From Corynebacterium sp. KPL1814 (GTDB taxonomy: Bacteria; Actinomycetota; Actinomycetes; Mycobacteriales; Mycobacteriaceae), in NCBI RefSeq assembly GCF_000478175.1, contig NZ_KI515775.1:336878-400877 (forward strand): a stretch of DNA of 64,000 bases. The letters are read 5' to 3'. Shown in pieces: positions 20,499 to 29,612 of this stretch (positions are counted from its first letter, which is position 1; each line of letters starts with the position of its first letter). Under the pieces are notes generated by a model. The model saw only the letters and a program-made list of their open reading frames with translations, was not told where the DNA came from and did no database searches. The position numbers and the translations under genes were made by a program.

Positions 20499-20822
20499 CT
20501 ACTTGGCATCGGAAAGCGCGTAGGCGGCGCCCGCAGAGGCGGCCGTCACGGCGAGGACTGCTGGCCAGGAACCAATCTTCTTTGCCAATGGGTGGGAAGC
20601 GCCGAACGCGCCGACGTACAGGGCGGACAGGCCAGCGGTCGTGGCTGGGTTGGTCTTCTTTGCCCAGGAACGGCCGGCCCACAGGCCCGCAGCGCCGAGG
20701 ATGACGCCGCCGAGCGGGCGAATGCCGGTCTCGCGGGCGGTGACCCAACCACCGATGAGGCCGAGGGTAACGGTGGTGGCGGTGGATACGTCTTGTGGTT
20801 TTTTGATATCAATCATGGACAT
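20499..20822 (-). CDS. Small conserved membrane protein
   Basis: 107 residues with about three hydrophobic segments (VTLGLIGGWVTARE; PLGGVILGAAGLWAG; WPAVLAVTAASAGAAYAL). I recognise no family. The minus-strand start ATG 20822 is 7 nt after TAGACT, so it is probably leaderless, and it is divergent from the MFS gene with only 47 bp between the start codons. Confidence 0.65.
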   Translation of the reverse strand: MSMIDIKKPQDVSTATTVTLGLIGGWVTARETGIRPLGGVILGAAGLWAGRSWAKKTNPATTAGLSALYVGAFGASHPLAKKIGSWPAVLAVTAASAGAAYALSDAK

Positions 20823-20869
20823 GGTGGCCAGTCTAGGCCTGATTTGTGCGCCCCGCTAGAATTCCTGCC
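20823..20869. promoter_or_regulatory. 47-bp divergent promoter with two leaderless starts
   Basis: Minus-strand TAGACT (plus-strand 20830-20835) and plus-strand TAGAAT (20857-20862) each lie 7 nt before an ATG. The hexamers are only 21 bp apart, so the -35 zone of each promoter coincides with the -10 of the other. Confidence 0.7.
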
Positions 20870-22246
20870 ATGACTGTGGAGACTAATCTGCCACCTGAGC
20901 GCCAAGCATGGCGCGCCATGTTCGCGCTATCCCTCGGCTTCTTCGTGTCCCTGTTGGATCAGTCGATGGTGGCCATCGCCCTGCCGGAGATTCAGGTGGA
21001 TTTAGGCGCCACGGTCAATGAAATCTTGTGGGTCTCGGCCGCCTATTTGCTTGCCGTGGTGGTGCCGCTGCTCTTTACGGGGCGGCTTGGCGATGTCCTC
21101 GGCCAGCGCGCCCTATTTTGCATCGGCGTGGCGCTGTTTGGGATCGGCGCAGTAGCGTGCGCGCTGGCGCCGTCGATAGAAGTGCTCATCGTCGCGCGCA
21201 TCGTGCAGGGCTTGGGAGCATCCCTGGAAATGCCACAGACGATGTCCGTTATTAACCGGGTCTTCGCCCGCGAGCGCCGTGGGCGTGCGCTGGGGGTGTG
21301 GGGGATTATCGGTTCGGTGGCATCCTTGGCCGGGCCGCTCCTCGGCGGATTCCTTGTGGCTTATTTTGGCTGGCAGGCGGCCTTTTGGGTGCACGTACCA
21401 TTTGTCATTGCTGCCATCGTGCTGGCTCTGCTGTGGATACCGAAGCTGCCGACCACAGCCCAGGACATCGATAAGCCCTCGGCCATAGTCTCGCTCATCG
21501 CGCTCGGCTCGATCGTCTTTGGCATCCAACAAGGCCCAGAGTTGGACTGGGATTGGCGGGTATTGGTGGTGCTTGCCATCGGCATTGCCGCAAGCATTGC
21601 CTTCGTGCGCCTGCAGGCTAGCGCGCAGGATCGCGGTTCCACGCCGCTGTTTCCGGTGGAGCTCTTCCACAACCGCAACTATGCGGCCGGCTCCGTGGGC
21701 ATTTTGACCATGGGCTTTATGGCGGCTTCGGTCATGTTGCCGGTGATGTTGTGGCTGCAATCGGTCAAGGGGCTATCCGCCGGTGAGGCCGGCATCATCG
21801 TGGCTCCCATGGCGCTGGTCTCAATGCTGATGTCGCCCATCGCAGGCATCCTCACGGACGCGGTGAATCCGCGCCTGATGGGGCTAGTGGGTTTTAGCCT
21901 GATGATCGCCTCGCTGTGTTTGGCCTGGTGGGTCATGCATGCCGATGCCAACCCGTGGTGGCTGGCCCCGCCCATCGCCGTTCTAGGAATTGGCCAGTCC
22001 TTTATCTGGGGCTCTAATGCGGCAACGACGCTGCGCGATATTTCACCTCATCACATGGGCGCGGCGTCGGGGGCGTATAACACCTCCCGCCAGGTGGGAT
22101 CCGTGGTGGGCGTGGCCCTAGTTTCGGCCGTGATGCAAACGGGTAATCCGACCACGGCGATCATCAATTCGCTCCTCGTGATTGTCATCGCGCTGGTAGT
22201 GGGACTTATCTCCTCGCTGCGCTACGTGGACACGCTGCATGGATGA
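20870..22246 (+). CDS. MFS drug efflux transporter (DHA2/QacA-like)
   Basis: 458 residues and 12-14 membrane spans. SLLDQSMVAIALPEIQVDLG matches motif D1 (DxTvvnvALP), GRLGDVLGQR motif A, and ARIVQGLGASLEMPQ motif B of proton-driven exporters. It probably exports lipophilic cations or antiseptics by proton antiport; the substrate cannot be read from sequence. TAGAAT-N7-ATG fixes the start at 20870; the open frame extends to 20846 but lacks a signal there. Confidence 0.87.
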   Translation: MTVETNLPPERQAWRAMFALSLGFFVSLLDQSMVAIALPEIQVDLGATVNEILWVSAAYLLAVVVPLLFTGRLGDVLGQRALFCIGVALFGIGAVACALAPSIEVLIVARIVQGLGASLEMPQTMSVINRVFARERRGRALGVWGIIGSVASLAGPLLGGFLVAYFGWQAAFWVHVPFVIAAIVLALLWIPKLPTTAQDIDKPSAIVSLIALGSIVFGIQQGPELDWDWRVLVVLAIGIAASIAFVRLQASAQDRGSTPLFPVELFHNRNYAAGSVGILTMGFMAASVMLPVMLWLQSVKGLSAGEAGIIVAPMALVSMLMSPIAGILTDAVNPRLMGLVGFSLMIASLCLAWWVMHADANPWWLAPPIAVLGIGQSFIWGSNAATTLRDISPHHMGAASGAYNTSRQVGSVVGVALVSAVMQTGNPTTAIINSLLVIVIALVVGLISSLRYVDTLHG

Positions 22247-22270
22247 AAATCCTGCGCTAAATTGGGGGAT

Positions 22271-23302
22271 ATGCGTCTTGCTGTACTGACTTCCGGTGGC
22301 GATTGCCCCGGCTTGAATGCTGTAATCCGTGCGGTTGTGCGAACCGCATCCAACGAATTCGGCGATACCGTCGTGGGTTACGAAGACGGGTGGGTTGGCC
22401 TCTTAGAAGACCGCCGGCGCGATCTTTACGATGATGCCGGTATCGACCGGATTCTCTTGCGCGGCGGCACCATTTTGGGCACCGGTCGGCTGCACCCCGA
22501 TAAATTTAAGGCCGGCCTGGAGCAGATCAAGACGAATATGCGCGAGGCCGAGGTCGATGCCCTCGTTGCCATCGGCGGCGAAGGCACGCTCAAGGGTGCT
22601 AAGTGGCTCAACGATAATGGCATCCCCGTTGTAGGCGTGCCGAAGACCATTGACAATGACGTCAACGCCACGGACTATACCTTCGGCTTCGATACCGCGG
22701 TATCGGTGGCAACGGATGCGATCGACCGCCTGCACACGACGGCGGAGTCCCACAACCGCATCCTCATCGTGGAGGTCATGGGCCGCCACGTGGGCTGGAT
22801 TGCTTTGCACGCAGGTATGGCCGGCGGCGCACACTACACCGTGATTCCAGAAGAGCCCTTCGATATCGCGGAGATTACCAAGGCGATGGAACGCCGCTTC
22901 CAGATGGGCGAGAAGTACGGCATCATTTGCGTGGCCGAAGGTGCCCTGCCAAAGGAGGGCACCATGGAGTTTGAAGCCGGTGGCGTCGACCAGTTTGGCC
23001 ACCAAACCTTCAATGGGATTGGCCAGGTCATTGGCGATGAAATCAATAAACGCACCGGCTATGACGTGCGTACCACCGTGTTGGGCCACATCCAGCGCGG
23101 CGGCACGCCCACCGCGTATGACCGCGTCCTGGCGACCCGCTACGGCGTGCACGCTGCCCGCGCGGCGCACAATGGGGACTCGGGAATGTGCGTTGCCCTG
23201 CACGGCGAAGATATCGACCTCGTGCCATTGGAAGAGGCCGTGGGTACGCTGAAGACGGTGCCCGATGCCCGCTACCGCAATGCGCAGGCCCTCTTCGGTT
23301 AA
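22271..23302 (+). CDS. pfkA: 6-phosphofructokinase
   Basis: 343 residues, group III actinobacterial [20 protein letters not shown] is the nucleotide-side loop, GGEGTLKGA has the glycine expected of ATP-using enzymes, [20 protein letters not shown] holds the catalytic Asp, and VMGRHVGW and GHIQRGG(T)P complete the fructose-6-phosphate site. It commits glucose carbon to glycolysis. TAAATT ends 7 nt before ATG 22271, so the transcript is probably leaderless. A terminator hairpin follows at 23341. Confidence 0.95.
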   Translation: MRLAVLTSGGDCPGLNAVIRAVVRTASNEFGDTVVGYEDGWVGLLEDRRRDLYDDAGIDRILLRGGTILGTGRLHPDKFKAGLEQIKTNMREAEVDALVAIGGEGTLKGAKWLNDNGIPVVGVPKTIDNDVNATDYTFGFDTAVSVATDAIDRLHTTAESHNRILIVEVMGRHVGWIALHAGMAGGAHYTVIPEEPFDIAEITKAMERRFQMGEKYGIICVAEGALPKEGTMEFEAGGVDQFGHQTFNGIGQVIGDEINKRTGYDVRTTVLGHIQRGGTPTAYDRVLATRYGVHAARAAHNGDSGMCVALHGEDIDLVPLEEAVGTLKTVPDARYRNAQALFG

Positions 23303-23340
23303 GGCCCGTTAAACCTCCGCCGTCTCGAATATTAAGATCG

Positions 23341-23371
23341 CCCTCTCACATGGTGGGAGGGTATTCTTTTG
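23341..23371 (+). terminator. pfkA terminator merged with the next promoter
   Basis: CCCTCTCAC-ATG-GTGGGAGGG (one G-U pair) followed by TATTCTTTTG. The same TATTCT (23362-23367) is placed 7 nt before ATG 23375 and so can act as the -10 box of the transporter gene. Confidence 0.75.
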
Positions 23372-23374
23372 TCT

Positions 23375-24346
23375 ATGAGTACCAATAGCGCTACAGAAAA
23401 ACAGGAAGAACGGCAGGCGCTCATCGCGGCGCTGGGGTTTCCCATACTCGTTATCATCGGTGGCATTATTGGCTACATCGCCCCGAATACCGCGGCATCC
23501 TTTGCCCCGCAGGTAACCCCGCTGCTGGGCATCGTCATGTTCGGCATGGGGCTTACCCTCAAGCCTGTCGATTTTGCGCTCGTGGTGCGACGGCCGCTGC
23601 CGGTGGTGCTTGGCGTGGTGGCACAGTTCGTCATTATGCCGCTGATCGCGCTCGCCGTGGCGGCAGTCATGGACCTGCCAGAGGCGGTGGCAGCCGGAGT
23701 GATTTTGGTCGGCTGCGCCCCAGGCGGCACGAGCTCTAACGTGGTGTCCTACTTAGCGCGCGGCGATGTCGCGCTTTCGGTGACCATGACCTCCATCTCC
23801 ACGCTCTTGGCGCCCATCCTCACCCCGCTTTTGACCTTGTGGTTGGCGGGCGAATACATGCCGGTCTCCGCGGCGTCGATGGCGTGGTCCATCGTCAAGG
23901 TGGTGCTCGTTCCGGTCATCGCGGGCATCGTCATCGGCATGCTGCTTCCACGGCTCGTGGCAAAGATTCAGGCGGCATTGCCGTGGATCTCCGTTACCGC
24001 GATTGCCTTGATCGTGTGCATTGTTGTTGGTGGCGCGCATGACAATATAGCCACCGCCGGTGCGCTGGTCTTTGCCGCTGTGGTCATTCACAATGCGTGC
24101 GGCTATGGCTTGGGCTACCTCGCAGGCCTTGTTACCCGCCAGCCGGTTCCGGTCCGCCGCACCATGGCTGTGGAGGTAGGAATGCAGAATTCCGGGTTAG
24201 CCACCAGCCTTGCCTCTTCCTACATGAGCCCACTGGCCGCCTTGCCCGGCGCCGTGTTTTCTGTATGGCACAACCTTTCCGGCGCGATCCTGGCTGCGCT
24301 GTGCCGCTTGAGCGATGCCCGCACGGGAAAGCCAGCTAAAAATTAA
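23375..24346 (+). CDS. Bile acid:sodium symporter family (BASS) transporter
   Basis: 323 residues with about ten hydrophobic spans. GMGLTLKPVDF, LVGCAPGGTSSNVVSYLARGDVALS and GMQNSGLATSLA are the crossover helix and substrate-loop signatures of the BASS/SBF fold, which co-transports organic anions with sodium. The substrate (for example pantoate, pyruvate or a sterol) is undetermined. TATTCT-N7-ATG supports the start. The 3' end overlaps the convergent DUF4261 gene by 11 nt. Confidence 0.87.
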   Translation: MSTNSATEKQEERQALIAALGFPILVIIGGIIGYIAPNTAASFAPQVTPLLGIVMFGMGLTLKPVDFALVVRRPLPVVLGVVAQFVIMPLIALAVAAVMDLPEAVAAGVILVGCAPGGTSSNVVSYLARGDVALSVTMTSISTLLAPILTPLLTLWLAGEYMPVSAASMAWSIVKVVLVPVIAGIVIGMLLPRLVAKIQAALPWISVTAIALIVCIVVGGAHDNIATAGALVFAAVVIHNACGYGLGYLAGLVTRQPVPVRRTMAVEVGMQNSGLATSLASSYMSPLAALPGAVFSVWHNLSGAILAALCRLSDARTGKPAKN

Positions 24347-25121
24347 TGGTGATAGCGGGGAAGTCCTGGTCAACGAACCAGGGCTCTTCCGTAATGGTGA
24401 GCGGGGGTTGGCCTTCCTCGAAGGCTAAGGTATCGCCGCCTTTTACGGTGGCGCCTTGCAGGATGTGGTCGGCGATATTTGCCAGCTTGTAATAGAGGTC
24501 CGTGGGATCCATCGAGCTGGTGCGCGCCTGAATTTCCGGGTGACCCGCTTGGACTAGGCCCATGGAGTAGCCGCGGAGCTCGCCACCCGATTGCGTAATC
24601 CACACCGGCGCGATGTGCATGGGGGCGAGGTTATTGCGCACGGCATCATTAAACATCGCGGGGGAGATGGAGACGTTGCCGCGTGGGTTGTGGATGATAA
24701 GGCAGTTGGGGTGCTGGGCTACCGCGGTCGTCGCCTGGGACAGCAGCTCTAGGTGCTCGCGGCGCGGCTCGCGGAATTGGTGAGAGAGGTCGTGTTCCTG
24801 ATTATCCGGAAGGACCGAGACCAGCACCTGGGTTCCCGCGGTGTTGAGGTCGCCGGCATCGGCGCTCAAGATGGGGTGGAGGCCGTAACTATCTGGGGTG
24901 GGTGCGGAATCGATGGTCTGGTAGTGCAGGACAAACGCGCCATCGATAGGAACGACGAGGCTGCCCGGGTTCTTGCCGGGAGTAATCTCGCCGGCACGCC
25001 CCGAAAACGTGCCGGTAATGGCCTCTTTGATCTCTTCGGTAGAGGGGGCGGTGGAAAAGACGGCGATGTTGATGAGTGGGGCATCGACAAGCGAAGTGTC
25101 TACTGTATGTGGAGTCGTCAT
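24336..25121 (-). CDS. DUF4261 domain-containing protein
   Basis: 261 residues without signal peptide or membrane span. The central part (AQHPNCLIIHNPRGNVSISPAMFND) and the C-terminal MDPTDLYYKLANIADHILQGATVKGGDTL fit DUF4261, a family of unknown function. The ATG at 25121 lies 7 nt after minus-strand TAGGGT; the much longer open frame upstream is an accident of the gatB antisense frame. It is divergent from gatB. Confidence 0.7.
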   Translation of the reverse strand: MTTPHTVDTSLVDAPLINIAVFSTAPSTEEIKEAITGTFSGRAGEITPGKNPGSLVVPIDGAFVLHYQTIDSAPTPDSYGLHPILSADAGDLNTAGTQVLVSVLPDNQEHDLSHQFREPRREHLELLSQATTAVAQHPNCLIIHNPRGNVSISPAMFNDAVRNNLAPMHIAPVWITQSGGELRGYSMGLVQAGHPEIQARTSSMDPTDLYYKLANIADHILQGATVKGGDTLAFEEGQPPLTITEEPWFVDQDFPAITINF

Positions 25122-25178
25122 GACAGTCACCCTAGGGGCTAGCGCACGAGAGTGCACGGACGTATTAAGATGGCACGC
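25122..25178. promoter_or_regulatory. 57-bp divergent promoter, DUF4261 gene / gatB
   Basis: Minus-strand TAGGGT (plus-strand 25129-25134) and plus-strand TAAGAT (25166-25171) are each exactly 7 nt from their ATG, predicting two divergent leaderless transcripts from one short region. Confidence 0.65.
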
Positions 25179-26684
25179 ATGACTGCTGCGATGTATGACC
25201 TGATGGACTTCGACGAGGTCCTCGACAAGTATGAACCGGTAATGGGCATGGAAGTCCACGTGGAGCTGGATACGGAAACCAAGATGTTTTCCACTTCTGC
25301 CACGAACTTCAGCGCAGCCCCTAACTCCAATACCGATCCGGTATCGCTGGGCCTTCCCGGGGCTCTTCCCGTGGTTAATTCCAAGGGCGTGGAGGGCGCA
25401 ATCAAAATCGGCCTGGCGCTCAATTGCTCCATCGCGGAATCCTCGCGCTTTGCCCGCAAGAATTACTTCTACCCGGACCAGCCAAAGAACTACCAGATCT
25501 CCCAGTACGATGAGCCGATTGCTTATGACGGCTACCTCGACGTCGTGCTGGAAGACGGCACGGAATGGCGCGTGGAAATCGAGCGCGCCCACATGGAAGA
25601 AGACACCGGTAAGCTGACCCACCTGGGTGGCGCCGATGGCCGCATCCACGGCGCTACCGCATCCCTGGTGGACTGCAACCGCGCGGGCATCCCGCTCATT
25701 GAGATCGTTACCAAGCCCATCATCGGTGCCGGCGAGCGCGCCCCCGAGGTGGCGAAGGCCTATGTATCGGCGCTGCGCGAGCTCGTCGCGGCATTGGGCG
25801 TGTCCGATGCCCGCATGGACCAAGGTTCCATGCGCGTGGACTCCAACCTTTCCTTGCGCCCTATCGGCCAAGAAGAATTCGGTACCCGCACCGAGACGAA
25901 GAACATCAATTCCATGCGCTCGGTGGAACAGGCGGTGCGCTTTGAGATGCAGCGCCAGGCCCAGGTACTAGAAGATGGCGGCAGCATCGACCAAGAGACC
26001 CGTCACTACCAAGAAACCGATGGCTCTACCTCTAAAGGCCGCCCGAAGGAGACCGCGGAAGATTACCGCTACTTCAATGACCCGGATTTGCCGCCGGTCA
26101 TCGCCCCGCGCGAGTGGGTAGAAGAGCTGCGCGCAACCCTTCCGGAGCTGCCGTGGGTCCGCCGCGCCCGCATCCAAAAGGAGTGGGGCATTAAGGACGA
26201 GGAGATGCGCGACCTGGTCAACGCGGGCGCGCTGGATCTCATCGTGGAGACGGTTGAAGCCGGCGCGAAGCCGGACGAGGCTCGTTCCTGGTGGGTGTCT
26301 TATCTTGCAGGTAAGGCCAATGAGCAGGATAAGACCCTGGCCGAGCTGGATATCACCCCAGCCCACATCGCACGCGTTATCGCCCTAGTCAAGGAAGGCA
26401 AGTTGACCACCAAGCTGGCGCGCCAAGCTGTCGATGGCGTGCTGGCGGGCGAGGGCGACGTTGACGAGGTCGTCGCCAAGCGCGGCCTCGAGGTCGTGCG
26501 CGATGATGGTGCCATCGAAAAGGCCGTGGATGATGCCTTGGCCGCCAACCCGGACATCGTGGAGAAGTACCGCGCCGGTAATAAGAAGGTCACCGGTGCG
26601 ATCGTCGGTGCCGTGATGAAGGCGACGCAGGGCAAGGCGGATCCGGGTCAGGTTAATAAGCTGATCGCGGAAAAGCTGAGCTAA
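25179..26684 (+). CDS. gatB: Asp/Glu-tRNA amidotransferase subunit B
   Basis: 501 residues. [21 protein letters not shown] opens the kinase-like cradle domain; [18 protein letters not shown] and the acidic metal site HMEEDTGKL are GatB signatures; the C-terminal YqeY-like tail ([20 protein letters not shown]) grips the tRNA elbow. It phosphorylates tRNA-bound Glu/Asp and accepts ammonia from GatA. ATG 25179 is chosen because TAAGAT ends 7 nt before it; earlier in-frame ATG codons at 25152 and 25170 precede or overlap the -10. Confidence 0.95.
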   Translation: MTAAMYDLMDFDEVLDKYEPVMGMEVHVELDTETKMFSTSATNFSAAPNSNTDPVSLGLPGALPVVNSKGVEGAIKIGLALNCSIAESSRFARKNYFYPDQPKNYQISQYDEPIAYDGYLDVVLEDGTEWRVEIERAHMEEDTGKLTHLGGADGRIHGATASLVDCNRAGIPLIEIVTKPIIGAGERAPEVAKAYVSALRELVAALGVSDARMDQGSMRVDSNLSLRPIGQEEFGTRTETKNINSMRSVEQAVRFEMQRQAQVLEDGGSIDQETRHYQETDGSTSKGRPKETAEDYRYFNDPDLPPVIAPREWVEELRATLPELPWVRRARIQKEWGIKDEEMRDLVNAGALDLIVETVEAGAKPDEARSWWVSYLAGKANEQDKTLAELDITPAHIARVIALVKEGKLTTKLARQAVDGVLAGEGDVDEVVAKRGLEVVRDDGAIEKAVDDALAANPDIVEKYRAGNKKVTGAIVGAVMKATQGKADPGQVNKLIAEKLS

Positions 26685-26698
26685 TACGCCACTAATCC

Positions 26699-26755
26699 AG
26701 CCAGTCTTCGTCCCTGGTTCTAAAGGGGGTCGGAGGCTGGCTTTCGTGGTTTTAA
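26699..26755 (+). terminator. Probable terminator after gatB
   Basis: AGCCAGTCT (26699-26707) can pair with AGGCTGGCT (26734-26742), with an inner TCCC/GGGGG pairing in the long loop, followed by TTTCGTGGTTTT. Confidence 0.5.
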
Positions 26756-26811
26756 ATTGAGCATAGTTTTCATTTGGGCAGGTCAGGGCGGTAAAGCGTA
26801 GACTATGTGAC

Positions 26812-27864
26812 ATGCCAATTAAATCTAAAGTTCTGCAAAAAACGAGTCCGGATGCACCATTTCGCACCGTAGAAATCGAACGGCGCGATCCCCGCGAAGA
26901 TGACGTCGTCATCGATATCAAGGCGGCAGGCATTTGCCACTCGGATATCCACACTATTCGCAATGAGTGGGGCGAGGCCCATTTCCCGCTGACGGTGGGC
27001 CACGAGATCGCTGGCGTGGTCGAAGCAGTAGGGGACAAGGTCACCAAGTTTAAGGTGGGCGACCGCGTGGGGGTCGGCTGTTTGGTCAACTCCTGTGGGG
27101 TGTGCGAGCAGTGCCGCAATGGGCAGGAGCAAAACTGCCTGAACGGCTCGGTGGGAACCTATAACTCTGAAGACGTTGATGGAACCATTACCCAGGGCGG
27201 CTATGCGCAAAAAGTTGTAGTCAATGAGAATTTCGTGTTGACGATTCCAGAAGGCCTCGACTTTGACGTTGCTGCTCCGTTGTTGTGTGCCGGAATTACC
27301 ACCTACTCGCCCTTGGCCCGGTGGCAGGTCAAGGAAGGCGATAAGGTAGCCGTCGTTGGCCTTGGCGGTCTGGGCCACATGGGCGTGCAGATCGCCGCCG
27401 CCAAGGGCGCTGAGGTCACCGTCATTTCCCGCTCCTTGCGCAAGGAACAAGAAGCCTACGAGCTCGGCGCGCAGCGGGTGCTGGCAACGGGTGAGGACCC
27501 CGATTTCTTTGCCAACCACAGGGGCGAGTTTGACTTGATTTTGTCTACCATTTCCGCCTCCTATTCCCTCAATGACTACCTGCAGCTGTTGAAGCCGCGG
27601 GGGATCATGTCTGTGGTCGGCCTGCCGCCGGAGGAACTGGGAATCACGATGGGCAACCTCGTTGGTGGCGGTAAAGTATTGACCGGAAACAATATTGGCG
27701 GCATTGCCGAAACCCAAGAGATGCTGGACTTTTGTGCAGAACATGGCATCGGCGCGGTCATCGAAAAGGTGGGCGTTGATGACGTTGACGCAGCCTATGA
27801 GCGGGTTGTTGCCGGTGATGTGAAGTTCCGTTTTGTCATCGATACGGAAACTTTCGCGGATTAA
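26812..27864 (+). CDS. Zinc-dependent NAD(P) alcohol dehydrogenase (cinnamyl alcohol dehydrogenase-like)
   Basis: 350 residues of the MDR family. Catalytic zinc ligands are in AGICHSDIH and VGHEIAGVV; the structural zinc site is CGVCEQCRNGQEQNC; the Rossmann motif is VAVVGLGGLGHMGVQ, followed by SRSLRKEQEA, which fits NADPH use. It resembles the YahK/AdhC broad-range aldehyde reductases. TAGACT-N7-ATG indicates a leaderless transcript. No operon partner is adjacent. Confidence 0.88.
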   Translation: MPIKSKVLQKTSPDAPFRTVEIERRDPREDDVVIDIKAAGICHSDIHTIRNEWGEAHFPLTVGHEIAGVVEAVGDKVTKFKVGDRVGVGCLVNSCGVCEQCRNGQEQNCLNGSVGTYNSEDVDGTITQGGYAQKVVVNENFVLTIPEGLDFDVAAPLLCAGITTYSPLARWQVKEGDKVAVVGLGGLGHMGVQIAAAKGAEVTVISRSLRKEQEAYELGAQRVLATGEDPDFFANHRGEFDLILSTISASYSLNDYLQLLKPRGIMSVVGLPPEELGITMGNLVGGGKVLTGNNIGGIAETQEMLDFCAEHGIGAVIEKVGVDDVDAAYERVVAGDVKFRFVIDTETFAD

Positions 27865-28066
27865 GTATGTAAGCTACTTCATCGACAAAAGATGATGTAT
27901 TGTATTTCACGCACGTGCAAGTAGGATTTCGTTATTGGCTTACGTACCATGTGCACAGGAGCACACTCCTGCGCCGCGCCTCCCCGCACGCGTCGGGGGA
28001 TAAGGAGGGGGCCTAGGACGCGCGCACTGGTGTGTGAAAATTATCCGCTACAAAAGTTAGGCAACT
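27865..28066 (+). promoter_or_regulatory. Long GC-rich structured leader of the YkvI-type gene
   Basis: The 200-bp gap starts A/T rich with promoter-like TGTATTGTATTT near 27897-27907, then becomes very G/C rich. Visible stems are CAGGAG-CACA-CTCCTG at 27956-27971 and CCCCG ... CGGGG at about 27982-27998; CCTCC near 27980 could instead pair with GGAGG near 28004. A 42-codon frame from ATG 27949 runs through all of it and ends at 28077, 11 nt inside the next gene. I match it to no known riboswitch. Confidence 0.5.
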
Positions 28067-29497
28067 GTGTCTTATAAAAATATTCTCGCCATGGCTATGT
28101 CCTTCGTGGGCCTGCTGGTAGGCGCGGGCTTTGCTACGGGCCAAGAGGTCGTGCAATATTTCACCGCCTTCGGCACCTGGGGTATTGCCGGCATTGTGGT
28201 CGCAGCGGCCATTATGACGCTGGCGGGCACCGTGTTCTTGCAATTGGGCAGCTATTTCCACGCCACTGAGCACAATACGGTATTCCGCAAGGTCACCCAC
28301 CCTATCGTGTCTAAGCTATTGGACGTCGCCGTTATCATCACGCTCTTTGCCATCGGCTTCGTGATGCTGGCCGGTGCCGGTTCCAATATGGAGCAGCAAT
28401 TTGGCTGGCAGGCTTGGATCGGCTCGACGCTGATGTTGGGGCTCGTGATTGCCGTCGGCATGATGGACGTCGATAAGGTGTCCAAGGTCATCGGTATGCT
28501 CACGCCGTCCATCATTATTGCCGTCATTGGTGTGGCCATCTACACCATGTTCAATATGCCGGACGATATCGGTGCGGCAATGGAAGCCTCCAGCCAAATC
28601 GATACCCCGATTGGCAACTGGCTGGTCTCCGCACTGAACTACAACGGTCTAGCTTTGATGCTGGCGGTATCCATGTCGCTGGTTATCGGCGGCGATAACA
28701 TTAGCCCCCGTGAGGCCGGTTGGGGCGGCGTCGTAGGCGGCATCGTCTACTCCGTCATGATGGGCCTGGCAGGTTTTGCGCTGTTGATGAACGCCGAGGA
28801 GATCGAGGGCTCCGATATCCCGATGCTCTCCTTGGTCGATAGCGTCAACCCAGTCTTGGGCGGGATCATGGCCATCATTATTTACCTGATGATTTTCAAT
28901 ACCGCCATCGGTATGTTCTACGCATTGGGTAAGCGCCTCTCCGCCGGCAACGAGGCCAAGTTCCGCGTTATCTTCATCGCAGGCTGTCTCGCAGGTTTCG
29001 GCGTCTCCTTCTTCGGCTTCAAGACTTTGATGCAGTACGTCTACCCGGTCATCGGCTACATGGGCATCGCGATGGTGGCCGTCTTGGTCTTCGCATGGTT
29101 CCGCAGCCAGTCCAAGATTCAGGATGAGGCGCTGCGCCGCGAGCGAGTGCGTTCGCTGATGCACCTCAAGCTGAATCCGAATAAGGACTACGACGCAGAG
29201 CGCTACGACGATGAGATTGGTCAGCACCTCGAGGATTCTAATATGGATAGCGAATCGCTCTATGAAGAGCTCGTGACCGAGGTGACGGAGAAGCTCGACG
29301 GTGATGATGACGTGGACTTTGATAAGGAAAAATTTGAGAAGGAAAACCAGGACGATCACACCTACTACGTCGAGCGCGAGGGCGTAGAGCACGACCGCTC
29401 GCCGGAAGAGATTGAACAGTGGATCGAAGAAACCGGTGCTATCGGTGACCCAGAGGAAGACGATGAGTCTTCCGATGCGGAAAGTTCCAAGAAGTAA
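28067..29497 (+). CDS. YkvI-family membrane protein with acidic cytoplasmic tail
   Basis: 476 residues. About ten membrane spans from residue 5 to 345 start SFVGLLVGAGFATGQEVVQYF, the YkvI/APC-like signature with an unwound first helix. The last about 120 residues are strongly acidic and hydrophilic (for example DGDDDVDFDKEKFEKENQDD) and unlike a transporter core. The family is uncharacterised; a cation-amino acid type symporter is the usual guess. Start GTG 28067 has only a weak upstream AGG. It is preceded by a long leader and followed by a strong terminator. Confidence 0.8.
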   Translation: MSYKNILAMAMSFVGLLVGAGFATGQEVVQYFTAFGTWGIAGIVVAAAIMTLAGTVFLQLGSYFHATEHNTVFRKVTHPIVSKLLDVAVIITLFAIGFVMLAGAGSNMEQQFGWQAWIGSTLMLGLVIAVGMMDVDKVSKVIGMLTPSIIIAVIGVAIYTMFNMPDDIGAAMEASSQIDTPIGNWLVSALNYNGLALMLAVSMSLVIGGDNISPREAGWGGVVGGIVYSVMMGLAGFALLMNAEEIEGSDIPMLSLVDSVNPVLGGIMAIIIYLMIFNTAIGMFYALGKRLSAGNEAKFRVIFIAGCLAGFGVSFFGFKTLMQYVYPVIGYMGIAMVAVLVFAWFRSQSKIQDEALRRERVRSLMHLKLNPNKDYDAERYDDEIGQHLEDSNMDSESLYEELVTEVTEKLDGDDDVDFDKEKFEKENQDDHTYYVEREGVEHDRSPEEIEQWIEETGAIGDPEEDDESSDAESSKK

Positions 29498-29520
29498 TCT
29501 CGCCTTCAGGCAATAATTTT

Positions 29521-29553
29521 CCCTCCCCAGGATTTCCTGAGGAGGGATTTTTT
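29521..29553 (+). terminator. Terminator after YkvI-type gene
   Basis: CCCTCCCCAGG-ATTT-CCTGAGGAGGG makes a near-perfect stem followed directly by ATTTTTTAT, the classical intrinsic terminator layout. Confidence 0.85.
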
Positions 29554-29612
29554 ATGCCGTGTGCTTGCCGATGCCGCCTTTAAACGCTTAGCGCTGGAGC
29601 TGGGCTAGGGGA

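Noticed and set aside
24336..25871. 511-residue version of the DUF4261 protein
   Set aside because: The upstream half is antisense to gatB and unlike any protein; the start at 25121 has a leaderless promoter.
27949..28066. T-box or other known riboswitch before the YkvI-type gene
   Set aside because: No T-box sequence or other class-defining core could be found; only generic hairpins are visible.
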